From JARYGU01 sp033795365 (GTDB lineage Bacteria > Pseudomonadota > Alphaproteobacteria > Rhizobiales > Rhizobiaceae), in assembly GCA_033795365.1 (NCBI GenBank), contig JARYGU010000007.1, positions 1-64,000 on the forward strand: a stretch of DNA of 64,000 nucleotides, read 5' to 3'. A model generated the notes under the pieces. It was not told the origin of the DNA and made no database searches. It was given only the letters and a program-made list of their open reading frames with translations. Both the position numbers and the translations under genes were made by a program. Numbering within the stretch: position 1 is the first letter of the stretch; each line of letters begins with the position of its first letter. Shown piece after piece: positions 1 through 8,991 of this stretch.

Positions 1-510
1 TTACGCCATCCTGGACGAACCAGCCATGGCTGCATAACTTAAACCAAACGGCCTCCGGCAAACCCGGCGCGGTTCAGTGCCCGCCCGAGGAGCCGCCCTG
101 GCCGCCCGGCTGCTGCACCGAAGCCTCAGGCATCGATGAAATTGTCAAACAGGATGAGTTCACTTCCGGACGGGAAATCCCTCAACTAAATTTCACGAAA
201 AATTAATTGGCTTGATTGGCCGGCCCTATGCAAGTTGTCGGCCAGAGCCCGGCGGCGCGTCTGCGGTATGTGCGCCGGGATATATGAATCTGCGACATAA
301 GCCATTGCGTGTATTCACTGCCAATCGAACATGCCGACGTTTACTGTTTGAGCTCGACTGCCGCACCGCTTTCGGCCGGACCGCCGTGCGTGCCGCCACC
401 CGATAACGCCTGCCACCCATTTTTCCGGGCGGCATCGCACCGCAAGTCCGATCAACGGTCATACGCAGGTTGCGCCTGACGCGGAAATCTCCCAAGAAGG
501 AATAGCGAAA
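1..510. other. Upstream region of the RND efflux operon, no recognised gene
   Basis: I see no convincing gene here. One plus-strand frame stays open from the window edge to a stop at 204-206, but its peptide shows no recognisable domain and I do not call it. The stretch probably holds the promoter of the efflux pair. A modest inverted repeat (TGGCCG at 217-222, CGGCCA at 239-244) could be an operator, and a TetR-type repressor would be usual for such pumps, but none is visible in the window. Confidence 0.4.
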
Positions 511-1662
511 GTGACCACCTTACGTTTTCGAACGATCCAAGCTGCTTCCTTTGCGGGGCTGCTGCTTTTGTCATGCCTGAGCGAAGCCACGGCCCAAGAT
601 ACGCCGCCGGCGGATGTCAGGGTCATGGGCGTGACCGCGGCCACCGTACCGCTGAACTTTCAGTATGCCGCAAGGATCGCTGCTTTCCGGCAGACGCAAG
701 TGCGTGCCCGTGTGGGCGGCATCCTGCAGAAGCGCGATTTCGTCGAGGGTTCCGAGGTGAAGGCGGGCGATCCGCTCTTCACCATCGATCCCGCGATGTA
801 CGAAGCGGCGCTGGCGCAGGCTACGGCTCAGCTCAAACAGGCGGAGGCACAGCTTTCGCAGGCCCGGCGCGAGGAAAAAAGGGCTCTTTCCCTGTTCAGC
901 CAGAACGTTACGAGCGAAAGAGCACGTGACGATGCCATATCGGCGAGAGAACTCGCCGAAGCCGCCGTGGCAGCGGCCCAGGCACAGATCGTGACGGCAA
1001 CTTTGAACCTGCGATACACCAAGGTCGTCGCGCCGATCGGCGGCTTCACCAGCCTGGAGAACCTGCCCGAAGGCAGCCTTGTCAACCAATCCGACCTTCT
1101 GGCGAGCATCACGCAGCTCGATCCGGTCTATGTCAACTTCTCGTTCTCGGATGCCCAGGCCGCCGAACTGCGCCGGCTTTCACGCTCTGAAGCGACCGGC
1201 GGGCAGGAGCGGAAGCTCAGCGTCAGGGTATCCTTCGGCGACGGCTCGGCATACGACCATGAGGGGCTCGTGGACTTCACCTCGTCGACGATCGATCCGC
1301 AAACGGGAACCCTGCAGGCGCGCGCGGTCATCGACAATCCCGATCATCGGCTGATCCCCGGCCAGTTCGTCCGGGCGACGATCAGCGGCATATCCGTCGA
1401 CAACGCGATCGTCGTACCCGAGATCGCGCTCATCCAGAATCAGAACGGACAGTCCGTCTACACGATCGACGATAACGGCAATGCGCGGGCCAATCCCGTC
1501 ACGCTCGGCCACAAGGTGGGTGACGGATGGGTGGTCCTGTCGGGCCTGAACGCAGGCGACCGCGTCATCACCGAAGGCGTCATCAGGGTGCGTCCGGGCG
1601 CACCGGTCAATGTCATCGAACAAAGTGCCCAGGCGAAAACCGCTCCGGTGCCGACCCCATGA
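511..1662 (+). CDS. RND efflux periplasmic adaptor (MexA/AcrA family)
   Basis: This is the membrane-fusion subunit of a tripartite RND pump, linking the inner-membrane transporter to an outer-membrane channel. The 383-residue protein starts at a GTG preceded by AAGGAA eight bases upstream. Its N-terminus is a signal peptide. An LLSC sequence could be a lipoprotein box, although ATAQ-D would also suit signal peptidase I. A lipoyl/barrel-sandwich half (VRARVGGILQKRDFVEGSEV), an alpha-hairpin rich in Ala/Gln/Glu, a second lipoyl half (YTKVVAPIGG) and a beta-barrel region (GQFVRATISG) follow in the family order. The stop overlaps the next start (ATGA), so it is translationally coupled to the transporter. 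No outer-membrane channel gene is next to it. The drug range cannot be read from the sequence. Confidence 0.93.
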   Translation: MTTLRFRTIQAASFAGLLLLSCLSEATAQDTPPADVRVMGVTAATVPLNFQYAARIAAFRQTQVRARVGGILQKRDFVEGSEVKAGDPLFTIDPAMYEAALAQATAQLKQAEAQLSQARREEKRALSLFSQNVTSERARDDAISARELAEAAVAAAQAQIVTATLNLRYTKVVAPIGGFTSLENLPEGSLVNQSDLLASITQLDPVYVNFSFSDAQAAELRRLSRSEATGGQERKLSVRVSFGDGSAYDHEGLVDFTSSTIDPQTGTLQARAVIDNPDHRLIPGQFVRATISGISVDNAIVVPEIALIQNQNGQSVYTIDDNGNARANPVTLGHKVGDGWVVLSGLNAGDRVITEGVIRVRPGAPVNVIEQSAQAKTAPVPTP

Positions 1663-4600
1663 ATCACCGCTTCTTCGTGGACCGCCCCGTCTTTGCCGCG
1701 GTCATCTCTATCGTCATCGTCCTTGCCGGCCTCGTCGCCATGCGCGTCCTGCCGATCGAGCAGTATCCGGAGCTGACGCCGCCCCAGGTGGTTGTGACCG
1801 CGCGCTATCCCGGCGCAACGGCCGAGACGCTGGCACAGACCGTGGCCGCACCGCTCGAGCAGCAGATCAACGGCGTCGAGAACATGATCTACATGCAATC
1901 GACGAACTCCAACAGCGGCTCGATGCAGCTGACGGTCACCTTCGCGCTGGGGACAGACCCCGACCAGGCCACGATCGACGTGAACAACCGCGTGCAACGG
2001 GCCACATCCAGTCTACCTGAAGAGGTGACGCGGCAGGGCGTGGTCGTCACCAAGCGGAACGCCGCGCCGCTCGGCTTCATAGCCATGTATTCCACGACCG
2101 ACCGCTACAGCCGCGCGGACGTGGGCAATTATGCGCTCCTGAACGTCATCGACGATCTCAAGCGCATTCCCGGCATCGGCGATGCCGTCGTTCTCGGCGA
2201 CATCGACTATTCGATGCGGATCTGGCTGCGGCCGGACAAGCTGGCGCAATACAACCTGACGCCGAGCGATGTCGCGGATGCGATCAACGAGCAGAATTCG
2301 CAATTTGCGGCGGGCCGCATCGGCGACCAGCCGACCGGAACCGCCCAGCCCTTCACATACACCGTGACCACGCAAGGCCGCCTGCCGGATGCCGACGCGT
2401 TCGGCGAAATCATCCTGCGCTCGAGCGAAACGGGCGCGACGCTCCGCCTCAAGGACGTTGCCCGCGTCGAACTCGGCACGCGCAGCTATTCCGTCCAGGC
2501 CAGCCTCAACGGCACGCCCGCGGTTCCGATCAACGTCTTTCTCCAGCCCGGCGCCAACGCCCTGAGCACCATGCAAGCGGTGGCGCAGCGTCTGGAGGAG
2601 CTCAAGCCGGGTTTCCCCGACGGGATCGAATACCGGGTCGCCTACGACACGACCAAATTCATCCAAGTTTCAATCGAGGAAGTCGTCCGCACCTTCCTCG
2701 AGGCCATCGTGCTCGTGATTGCCGTCGTGTTCCTGTTTCTCCAGAACTGGCGCGCGACGATCATTCCGGTCATCGCCGTGCCGATCTCGATCGTCGGCAC
2801 GTTTGCCGGAATGTACCTGCTGGGCTTTTCCATCAACATGCTGACGCTGTTCGGCCTCGTGCTTGCGATCGGCATCGTGGTCGATGATGCCATCGTCGTG
2901 CTGGAGAACGTCGAACGTCTGATGACGGTCGAGAAGCTGCCGCCACGCGAAGCGGCCATCAAGGCCATGAGCGAAGTCACCGGCCCGGTGGTCGCAATCG
3001 TGCTCGTGCTCTGCTCGGTTTTCATCCCGGTCTCGTTCATGGGCGGGCTGGCCGGCCAGATGTATCAGCAGTTCGCGGTAACCATCGCCATTTCGGTCAT
3101 CCTGTCGGGTATCGTCGCCCTGACGCTGACACCGGCGCTGTGTGCCCTTCTCCTCAAGCCGGGACACCGCGAACCGATCCTGCCGTTCCGCCTGTTCAAC
3201 CGTGCCTTTGACCGGTTCACGCGGGGATATACCGCCGGCGTCCGCTTCTTCATCAAACGGATCGCCATCGGGCTTGTGCTCGTCGCGGCCATGCTCGGGG
3301 CGACCGGATATCTCTTCTATACCATTCCCGGTTCGCTCGTTCCCGACGAGGATCAGGGCTGGGTCATGCAGGTGGCGAACCTTCCATCCGCCGCAGCGCT
3401 TCCGCGGACCCAGGCCGTCATGGACGCCACCCTGCGCAATACGCTGGAGCATCCGGCGGTGCAGGACGTCTTCGCGGTGTCGGGCTACGACATCCTTGGC
3501 AGCGCCCAGAAGACGAATGCCGGCTTCGCGTTCGTCATCCTCAACGACTGGTCGGAACGCAACAGCCCGGACCTTGATGCCCGGAACCTCGCCGGACCGC
3601 TCGTCGAGATGAACAGCGGCGTTACCGATGGCCGGCTCTCGGTATTCAATGCGCCCCCGATCCGCGGTCTCAGCACGACGGGAGGGTTCGAATCGTTCGT
3701 CCAGGACCGCTCGGGGCGGGGGATCAACGATCTGGCCGGACAAACCGCACGGCTGGTCGAAGCGGCTTCCCGCCGTCCGGAGCTGGCCAATGTGCGCACG
3801 ACGCTGGATGTGAACGTTCCACAGTTCCGGGCCGATCTCGATCGTGAGAAGGCCAAAGCCCTGAATGTGCCGATCAACTCGGTTTTCGACGCGATGCAGG
3901 CGACCTTCGGCAGCCTGTATGTGAACGATTTCACTCTCTTTGGCCGCAATTACCAGGTCAACCTGCAGTCGGAGGCGCCGTTCCGCGAATCGCCGGACGA
4001 CCTCAGCCAGGTGTTCGTCCGCTCCGATTCCGGCAGAATGATCCCGCTCGATGCACTGGTGAGCGTCACCCGCATCGTGGGGCCTGACCAGGTCGAGCGT
4101 TTCAACGCGTTCAACTCCGCCAAGGTCAGCGGCAATCCGGCGCCGGGCTACACGTCCGGCGATGCCATCCGGGCGATGCAGGAAGTGTCGCAGGAGGTTC
4201 TTCCGGAAGGATACGAGCTGGCCTGGACCGGGACCGCCTATCAGGAACTGCAGGCCGGCGGCGCCGGTTCCCAGGCGATGCTCTTCGGCATCGTCATGGT
4301 TTTCCTGATCCTGGCCGCCCAGTACGAGCGCTGGACACTGCCGCTCGCGGTGATCACCGCCGTTCCTTTCGCCCTGTTCGGAGCCCTCGTGGCAACCGAA
4401 CTGCGGGGGCTGACCAACGACATCTATTTCCAGATCGGAATGGTCACGCTCATCGGGCTCGCGGCGAAGAACGCGATCCTGATCGTCGAGTTCGCGGTGC
4501 TCAAACGGAAGGAAGGCATGACTGCGGCCGAGGCCGCCATCGAGGCGGCGCGTCTGCGCTTCCGGCCGATCATCATGACCTCGCTGGCATTCATCCTGGG

Positions 4601-4814
4601 TGTGGTCCCGCTGGCGATCAGTAGCGGTGCGGGCTCCGCCAGCCGCCATGCCATCGGCACCGGCGTCATCGGCGGGATGCTGGCCGCGACCTTCATCGCA
4701 ACCTTCTTCATTCCGATGTTCTACAGGTTGATCGCGTGGCGGGAGCCGCAGGCCGCACAGGCAAAGAAGGAGGAGGCCCCTCCGTCCGACGAAGCGTTGC
4801 AAGCCGCGGAATAG
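1659..4814 (+). CDS. RND multidrug efflux transporter (AcrB/MexB, HAE1 family)
   Basis: This is the proton-driven inner-membrane pump of the efflux system, 1,051 residues, the usual length for the HAE1 family. The frame is open further upstream, but the ATG at 1659 gives the conserved MNHRFFVDRPVFAAVISI start and overlaps the adaptor stop. The sequence shows the first membrane helix, two large periplasmic loops, and the helix-4 motif GIVVDDAIVVLENVER with the paired Asp residues used for proton relay. The second half repeats this layout (GLAAKNAILIVEFAVLKR). The C-terminus is a charged cytoplasmic tail rich in Lys and Glu. The two genes form an operon that ends at a strong hairpin 26 bases downstream. 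It most likely exports hydrophobic or amphipathic drugs. Confidence 0.95.
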   Translation: MNHRFFVDRPVFAAVISIVIVLAGLVAMRVLPIEQYPELTPPQVVVTARYPGATAETLAQTVAAPLEQQINGVENMIYMQSTNSNSGSMQLTVTFALGTDPDQATIDVNNRVQRATSSLPEEVTRQGVVVTKRNAAPLGFIAMYSTTDRYSRADVGNYALLNVIDDLKRIPGIGDAVVLGDIDYSMRIWLRPDKLAQYNLTPSDVADAINEQNSQFAAGRIGDQPTGTAQPFTYTVTTQGRLPDADAFGEIILRSSETGATLRLKDVARVELGTRSYSVQASLNGTPAVPINVFLQPGANALSTMQAVAQRLEELKPGFPDGIEYRVAYDTTKFIQVSIEEVVRTFLEAIVLVIAVVFLFLQNWRATIIPVIAVPISIVGTFAGMYLLGFSINMLTLFGLVLAIGIVVDDAIVVLENVERLMTVEKLPPREAAIKAMSEVTGPVVAIVLVLCSVFIPVSFMGGLAGQMYQQFAVTIAISVILSGIVALTLTPALCALLLKPGHREPILPFRLFNRAFDRFTRGYTAGVRFFIKRIAIGLVLVAAMLGATGYLFYTIPGSLVPDEDQGWVMQVANLPSAAALPRTQAVMDATLRNTLEHPAVQDVFAVSGYDILGSAQKTNAGFAFVILNDWSERNSPDLDARNLAGPLVEMNSGVTDGRLSVFNAPPIRGLSTTGGFESFVQDRSGRGINDLAGQTARLVEAASRRPELANVRTTLDVNVPQFRADLDREKAKALNVPINSVFDAMQATFGSLYVNDFTLFGRNYQVNLQSEAPFRESPDDLSQVFVRSDSGRMIPLDALVSVTRIVGPDQVERFNAFNSAKVSGNPAPGYTSGDAIRAMQEVSQEVLPEGYELAWTGTAYQELQAGGAGSQAMLFGIVMVFLILAAQYERWTLPLAVITAVPFALFGALVATELRGLTNDIYFQIGMVTLIGLAAKNAILIVEFAVLKRKEGMTAAEAAIEAARLRFRPIIMTSLAFILGVVPLAISSGAGSASRHAIGTGVIGGMLAATFIATFFIPMFYRLIAWREPQAAQAKKEEAPPSDEALQAAE

Positions 4815-4839
4815 CAGGGATCCCGAGACCGCAACAATG

Positions 4840-4863
4840 GCATCCGCCCGGTCGGGCGGATGC
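4840..4863 (+). terminator. Hairpin between convergent efflux and siderophore genes
   Basis: A perfect 10-bp stem (GCATCCGCCC at 4840-4849 with its complement at 4854-4863) closes a GGTC loop, 26 bases after the transporter stop. No clear T-tract follows on either strand, so it may be an imperfect or Rho-assisted terminator. Its place between two convergent operons supports a termination role for both. Confidence 0.6.
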
Positions 4864-4959
4864 TCTCGGAGAGTGCAACTGTGGAGCATCTCCGGTTGGA
4901 GCGGTGGCGTCTGAAATGCCCCAACCTTTTGTTTTTACGCGATTGCGAGCGGAAAACCG

Positions 4960-6048
4960 CTACGCATTTTTCCTGGAATTTCCCTGGGCGCGGTCTCGTT
5001 CCCAGTACCAGGCGACATACATCCGCTTCCTGTCATGCTGACGGTTCTTCAGGAAGGTGCGGATGGAACGCACCTCCTCCTTTTCGCAGGCGACCCAGAC
5101 GAAGGTCTCGTCATCGATGGAGGCGATCGCATTTCTGGTCGCTTCGGCGAGAACGCCTGTGACGCCGGCCGGATAGTTCTTGCGGTGAAGCCAGCGGACG
5201 TCGAGTGAGCCCGCAGACGGGAGCGGCTGTTCTTCCGTCTCGTCCAGCACCTCGATGATCGCTTGCATCCGCGTATCGGACGGCATCTCGGCGGCGATGC
5301 GGGCAATCGCGGGAAGGGCGCTTTCGTCTCCGGCGAGAAGAATGGATTTTGCCTGCGGGAGGCTGCCGCCTCCCGGCCCGAGCAGCGCGACCTTTTCTCC
5401 CGGCCGCGCATCCCGGGCAAAATCGGCTCCGGGGGTGCTGACGCCGGGCGCGGGGTGCTGGAGAAAGTCTACCCATAGTTCACCGCGCTCCGCATCGACG
5501 GCACGGATCGTGTAGACGCGCACCAGAAGCTCGTCCTCTCCTTCGGGCCAGGCCACACGGCCATCCTCCCGCAGTCCCGGCCAGACCGGGGGCCTGCCTT
5601 TCGGCGGGACGAGGAGGCGGACGTGGATGTCGCCGCGGGCGAAGGGAGCGACGTCGGCGCAGGCGAACTTCACCCGGCGCATGTGCGGGGTCACATCCTC
5701 TGCCGAGACGACGGTAACCTCGTGGATGTTCGGCAGCAATGCGAACGGCGCGGGATCCGACCAGGTCAATTCGAGCGGGTCGTCGCCGGCGAAATAGAAC
5801 AGATGCTCCGCGATGACGGTGCGGCTCACCTGGAGCGTCTCTTCCGTCGGGCAGGTGAGTTCGATCAGGAGCTTGCCGTCTTGCAGGCGAATGTCCGCGG
5901 CTCCGATCTCACTCTTGAGCAATACGAAATTGTCGGTTCGGTGGACCTCGGAATGTTCTACAAAGTGCTCGCAGATTTCGTCGAGCATACTTCCGGCGTC
6001 GGTCGGCGATGCCAGACCGGAGAGTTTGAATTCCTGAACCCCGTTCAT
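4960..6048 (-). CDS. Siderophore-interacting protein (ViuB/SIP family) with N-terminal DUF2218-like domain
   Basis: This is a predicted FAD-binding ferric-siderophore reductase that releases iron from an imported chelate in the cytoplasm. It has 362 residues. About the first 95 resemble a DUF2218-type domain (EHFVEHSEVHRTDNFVLLKS). The FAD-binding part follows with the hallmark RVYTIR, then LWVDFLQHPAPGVSTPGADFA, and a C-terminal NAD(P)H-binding half (LLAGDESALPAIARI and a terminal YVAWYWERDR) typical of SIPs. It is the last gene of the minus-strand uptake operon, and its start overlaps the ATPase stop by four bases (ATGA). The electron donor and siderophore type are not visible. The family call is firm; the DUF2218 call is from pattern memory. 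Confidence 0.9.
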   Translation of the reverse strand: MNGVQEFKLSGLASPTDAGSMLDEICEHFVEHSEVHRTDNFVLLKSEIGAADIRLQDGKLLIELTCPTEETLQVSRTVIAEHLFYFAGDDPLELTWSDPAPFALLPNIHEVTVVSAEDVTPHMRRVKFACADVAPFARGDIHVRLLVPPKGRPPVWPGLREDGRVAWPEGEDELLVRVYTIRAVDAERGELWVDFLQHPAPGVSTPGADFARDARPGEKVALLGPGGGSLPQAKSILLAGDESALPAIARIAAEMPSDTRMQAIIEVLDETEEQPLPSAGSLDVRWLHRKNYPAGVTGVLAEATRNAIASIDDETFVWVACEKEEVRSIRTFLKNRQHDRKRMYVAWYWERDRAQGNSRKNA

Positions 6049-6914
6049 GACTGCTTTTCCTTCTGAAAATCTTCGGTGTGGGCAGGGTCGTCTCGCTCGG
6101 GCGCGGCTGTGATTTCTGTCGTCATCCGATGCCGGCCTATCGGCAGCATGATCGGCCTGCCCGAGGTGGGATCGGCGATGATGCGGCTTTCGAGGCCGAA
6201 GACCTGTCGCACGGTCTCTTCCGTCAGTACATCTTCCGGCTTGCCGGAGACATGCAGGCGTCCTCCCGCCATCGTGACCAGGTGGTCGGCATAGCGCGCG
6301 GCAAGGTTCAGGTCGTGCAACACCATGACGATGGTGGTCCCGCGCGCGTGGTTGAGATCGGTCAGGAGATCGAGGACCTCGACCTGATGGCTTATGTCCA
6401 GGAAGGTCGTCGGCTCGTCCAGCAGCAGCAGGTCCGTCTGCTGCGCCAGCGCCATGGCGATCCAGACGCGCTGGCGCTGGCCGCCGGACAGCTCTTCCAC
6501 CGGCTTTCCGGCAAGGGCAAACGTCTTTGTCGCCTCCAGCGCGGCGGCCACCGCCTCGTCGTCCTGCCGCGTCCAGCGCGACAGCATTCCGTGGTGCGGA
6601 TGCCTTCCGCGGCTGACGAGATCGGCCACCGTGATCCCCTCGGGCGCGATCGGGGATTGGGGCAGCAGTCCGAGCGTGCGCGCCAGCTGCCGGGGCGCAG
6701 TGCGATGGATCGACTTGCCGTCGAGCAGAACGTGCCCGCGTCTTGGCGACAGCAGCCGCGACATCGTGCGCAAGAGCGTGGATTTGCCACAGGCATTGGC
6801 CCCGACGATCGCGGTGATCCTGCCGGGCGGCACATCGAGGTCGAGCCCGTCAAGGATCAGTGTATCGCCGTAACCGGCTGCAAGCTGGCTGACGGTCAGG
6901 GAATGGGTGGTCAC
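6045..6914 (-). CDS. Iron-siderophore ABC transporter ATP-binding protein (FecE/FepC family)
   Basis: This is the ATPase of the ferric-siderophore importer, 289 residues. The chosen start is a GTG at 6914 that overlaps the stop of the permease upstream; the frame stays open beyond it but only inside the permease gene. It carries Walker A GANACGKST (the ACGKS variant common in FepC-type ATPases), Q-loop LLPQSP, signature LSGGQRQRVWIAMAL, Walker B LLLLDEPTTFLDI and the switch His in MVLHDLNLAARYADHLV. The C-terminal 30 residues are a charged tail with no evident domain. Its neighbours are the two permeases and the binding protein, all in minus-strand overlap, so the operon is tightly coupled. 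Confidence 0.94.
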   Translation of the reverse strand: MTTHSLTVSQLAAGYGDTLILDGLDLDVPPGRITAIVGANACGKSTLLRTMSRLLSPRRGHVLLDGKSIHRTAPRQLARTLGLLPQSPIAPEGITVADLVSRGRHPHHGMLSRWTRQDDEAVAAALEATKTFALAGKPVEELSGGQRQRVWIAMALAQQTDLLLLDEPTTFLDISHQVEVLDLLTDLNHARGTTIVMVLHDLNLAARYADHLVTMAGGRLHVSGKPEDVLTEETVRQVFGLESRIIADPTSGRPIMLPIGRHRMTTEITAAPERDDPAHTEDFQKEKQS

Positions 6915-7945
6915 AGCGAGCCTCCGGTCCGGTTGACGCGCACGATCAGGTAAATCAGATAGGGCGCACCCAATGCGCCGGTCACCACACCCACCGGGTA
7001 GCGGCTCTGCAGCAGGAACTGTCCGCAATAATCGCCCCCAAGCACAAGCGCGGCGCCGACCAGCGCCGACGGGATCAGCAGCGATCCGTTGGTACCGACG
7101 ATGCGGGCCGCGATGGGCCCGGACAGGAAGGCCACGAAGGAGATCGGCCCCGTCACCGCCGTCGCAACCGCGATCATGCCGACGGCTGCGACGATGACGA
7201 GGAGGCGCGTGCGCGCGACGTCGGTGCCGAGGGCGGCGGCGGTGTCGTCGCCCAGCCTCAGTGCCTCCAGATCACGGGCGCGGCTCAGCAGCAGGCCGCC
7301 CAGGACGACGAGCGCCAGCAGCAGCGGGGCCGATTGAGCAAGCTGCACGCCGTTGACGCTGCCGGTCAGCCAGCGCATCGCTTCTTGCAGATCCCATGCG
7401 GGAGCGCGCGACAGGGTATAGGCGATGAAGCTTTCCATCATGGCCGAAACGCCGATGCCGACGAGGATCAGCCGCGTTCCCGCTACGCCGTTGCGGAACG
7501 AGAGCCCGTAGATCAGCATCGCCACGCCCAGCCCGGCGACGACGGCGAAGACCGAGACAAGCGGGCCATCGAGCGAGAGGATGACGATGGCGAAGACCGC
7601 AGCCGCGCTTGCGCCGGAGCTGATGCCGATGATGTCGGGACTGGCAAGGGGGTTGCGCAGCATGATCTGGAAGGCCGCGCCGCCCAATCCGAAGCTGAGC
7701 CCTGCAAAGACGGACAGCACCGCCCTCGGCAGCCGCAACTGGCCGACCGTGAAGGATGCGCCCGGCACATCTTCGCCCAGAAGCACGCGGACGACGTCCT
7801 TGGGCGGCGTGAAGGATTGCCCCAGCATCAGTGTCACGGCGAAGATCGCCGCAAGAATGGCGGCGGCCAGAACGATCACCAGATTGCGCCGGCGTGCGCG
7901 GCGGCGGCGGCCATCGGCGATTGTCTGAACAGGGAGGGAAAGCAT
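6911..7945 (-). CDS. Iron-siderophore ABC transporter permease (FecCD family, second subunit)
   Basis: This is one half of the heterodimeric channel of the siderophore importer, 344 residues with about ten hydrophobic segments. Family motifs are RLPRAVLSVFAGLSFGLGGA, NPLASPDIIGISSGASAAAV and, near the C-terminus, GPISFVAFLSGPIAARIVG. The ATG at 7945 is used here. A GTG six bases further out (7951) overlaps the previous stop and lies ten bases from AGAGGG, so it could be the true start. An unusually basic N-terminal patch (GRRRRARRRN) precedes the first helix. The stop overlaps the GTG of the ATPase gene. It pairs with the permease at 7948-8991. Confidence 0.93.
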   Translation of the reverse strand: MLSLPVQTIADGRRRRARRRNLVIVLAAAILAAIFAVTLMLGQSFTPPKDVVRVLLGEDVPGASFTVGQLRLPRAVLSVFAGLSFGLGGAAFQIMLRNPLASPDIIGISSGASAAAVFAIVILSLDGPLVSVFAVVAGLGVAMLIYGLSFRNGVAGTRLILVGIGVSAMMESFIAYTLSRAPAWDLQEAMRWLTGSVNGVQLAQSAPLLLALVVLGGLLLSRARDLEALRLGDDTAAALGTDVARTRLLVIVAAVGMIAVATAVTGPISFVAFLSGPIAARIVGTNGSLLIPSALVGAALVLGGDYCGQFLLQSRYPVGVVTGALGAPYLIYLIVRVNRTGGSL

Positions 7946-7947
7946 CG

Positions 7948-8991
7948 TCACAGTTCCCGAACCCTCTGGCGCCTGACGATCCAGATGAAGAACGGTGCGC
8001 CGACAAAAGCGGTGACGATGCCGACTTCCAGCTCGCTCGGGCGGGCGACGATGCGCCCAACGACATCGGCGGCCAGCAGCAGGCAGGCCCCGGCCAGCGT
8101 CGAGAACGGCAAGAGCCAGCGGTGATCGACCCCGACCAGCAGGCGGCACAGATGGGGCACGATCAATCCAACGAAGGCAATGGGCCCGCAGATCGCGGTG
8201 GTCGCGCCACACAGAAGGATCGCGCCGAACGCGGCGACTGCACGCGCCAGTGCGACGCGCTCCCCGAGGCCGGCGGCCATGTCGTCGCCGAGCGCGAGGG
8301 AGTTCAGCTTTCTGGCGGAGGCGAGGCTGACGAAGAAACCCGCGGCAAGAAACGGCAGCACATGGGACATGCGGTCGAAGGTCGCGCCGCCCACCCCGCC
8401 GACCTGCCACGAACGAATCCCGCCGGCGATGTCGTTCCGCGACAGCACCACCGCGATCACCAGCGAGGAGAACGCGACCGAAGTGGCCGTTCCCGCAAGC
8501 GCCAGTTTCAGCGGGGTTGCGCCGCCGCGGCCGAGCGACCCGATGGTATAGACAAATACCGCCGAAGCGGCGGCGCCCAGAACGGCCGTCCAGATATAGG
8601 CCTGCGCGGATGCGATATGGAACCAGGAGACCCCGACCACGACGGCAAGCGATGCGCCCATATTGACGCCCAGAATACCCGGATCAGCCAAGGGGTTGCG
8701 CGTGACCCCCTGCATGATGGCCCCGGCAAGGCCAAGCGCAGCCCCGGCGAGGAGAGCAAGCATCGTTCGCGGAATCCGCGCTGCGACAGCCGCCTGGTCG
8801 ATGCTGTCCACATGCCCGCCGAGCGCGGCGATGACGTCGAGCCAGCCGACCTCACGCGTTCCGATCGCCACCGAAAGGGCGCAAAACAGGGCAAGGATCG
8901 CGATCACCGCACCCAGCCACAGGGTCCGAACACGGTTCGACCTTTCGGAAAAGCTCGCCCGCCCGAGCGAGATGACGCTCTCGGTTGTCAT
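7948..8991 (-). CDS. Iron-siderophore ABC transporter permease (FecCD family, first subunit)
   Basis: This is the partner channel subunit, 347 residues, again with about ten membrane helices. Conserved stretches are RIPRTMLALLAGAALGLAGA, QGVTRNPLADPGILGVNMGA and CGPIAFVGLIVPHLCRLLVG, which contains the coupling segment that contacts the ATPase. The start ATG at 8991 overlaps the stop of the binding-protein gene (ATGA). Its order directly after the binding protein and before the second permease matches the usual fecBCDE-type layout. No unusual residues stand out. Confidence 0.93.
   Translation of the reverse strand: MTTESVISLGRASFSERSNRVRTLWLGAVIAILALFCALSVAIGTREVGWLDVIAALGGHVDSIDQAAVAARIPRTMLALLAGAALGLAGAIMQGVTRNPLADPGILGVNMGASLAVVVGVSWFHIASAQAYIWTAVLGAAASAVFVYTIGSLGRGGATPLKLALAGTATSVAFSSLVIAVVLSRNDIAGGIRSWQVGGVGGATFDRMSHVLPFLAAGFFVSLASARKLNSLALGDDMAAGLGERVALARAVAAFGAILLCGATTAICGPIAFVGLIVPHLCRLLVGVDHRWLLPFSTLAGACLLLAADVVGRIVARPSELEVGIVTAFVGAPFFIWIVRRQRVREL

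Noticed and set aside
3..206. Open plus-strand frame running in from the window edge
   Set aside because: The 67-residue peptide shows no recognisable motif or hydrophobic pattern and cannot be judged without the upstream sequence.
2670..4889. Open minus-strand frame of 739 codons opposite the RND transporter
   Set aside because: It shows no domain and has an Arg/His/Asp-rich composition typical of antisense GC-rich DNA; the plus strand encodes an intact RND pump.
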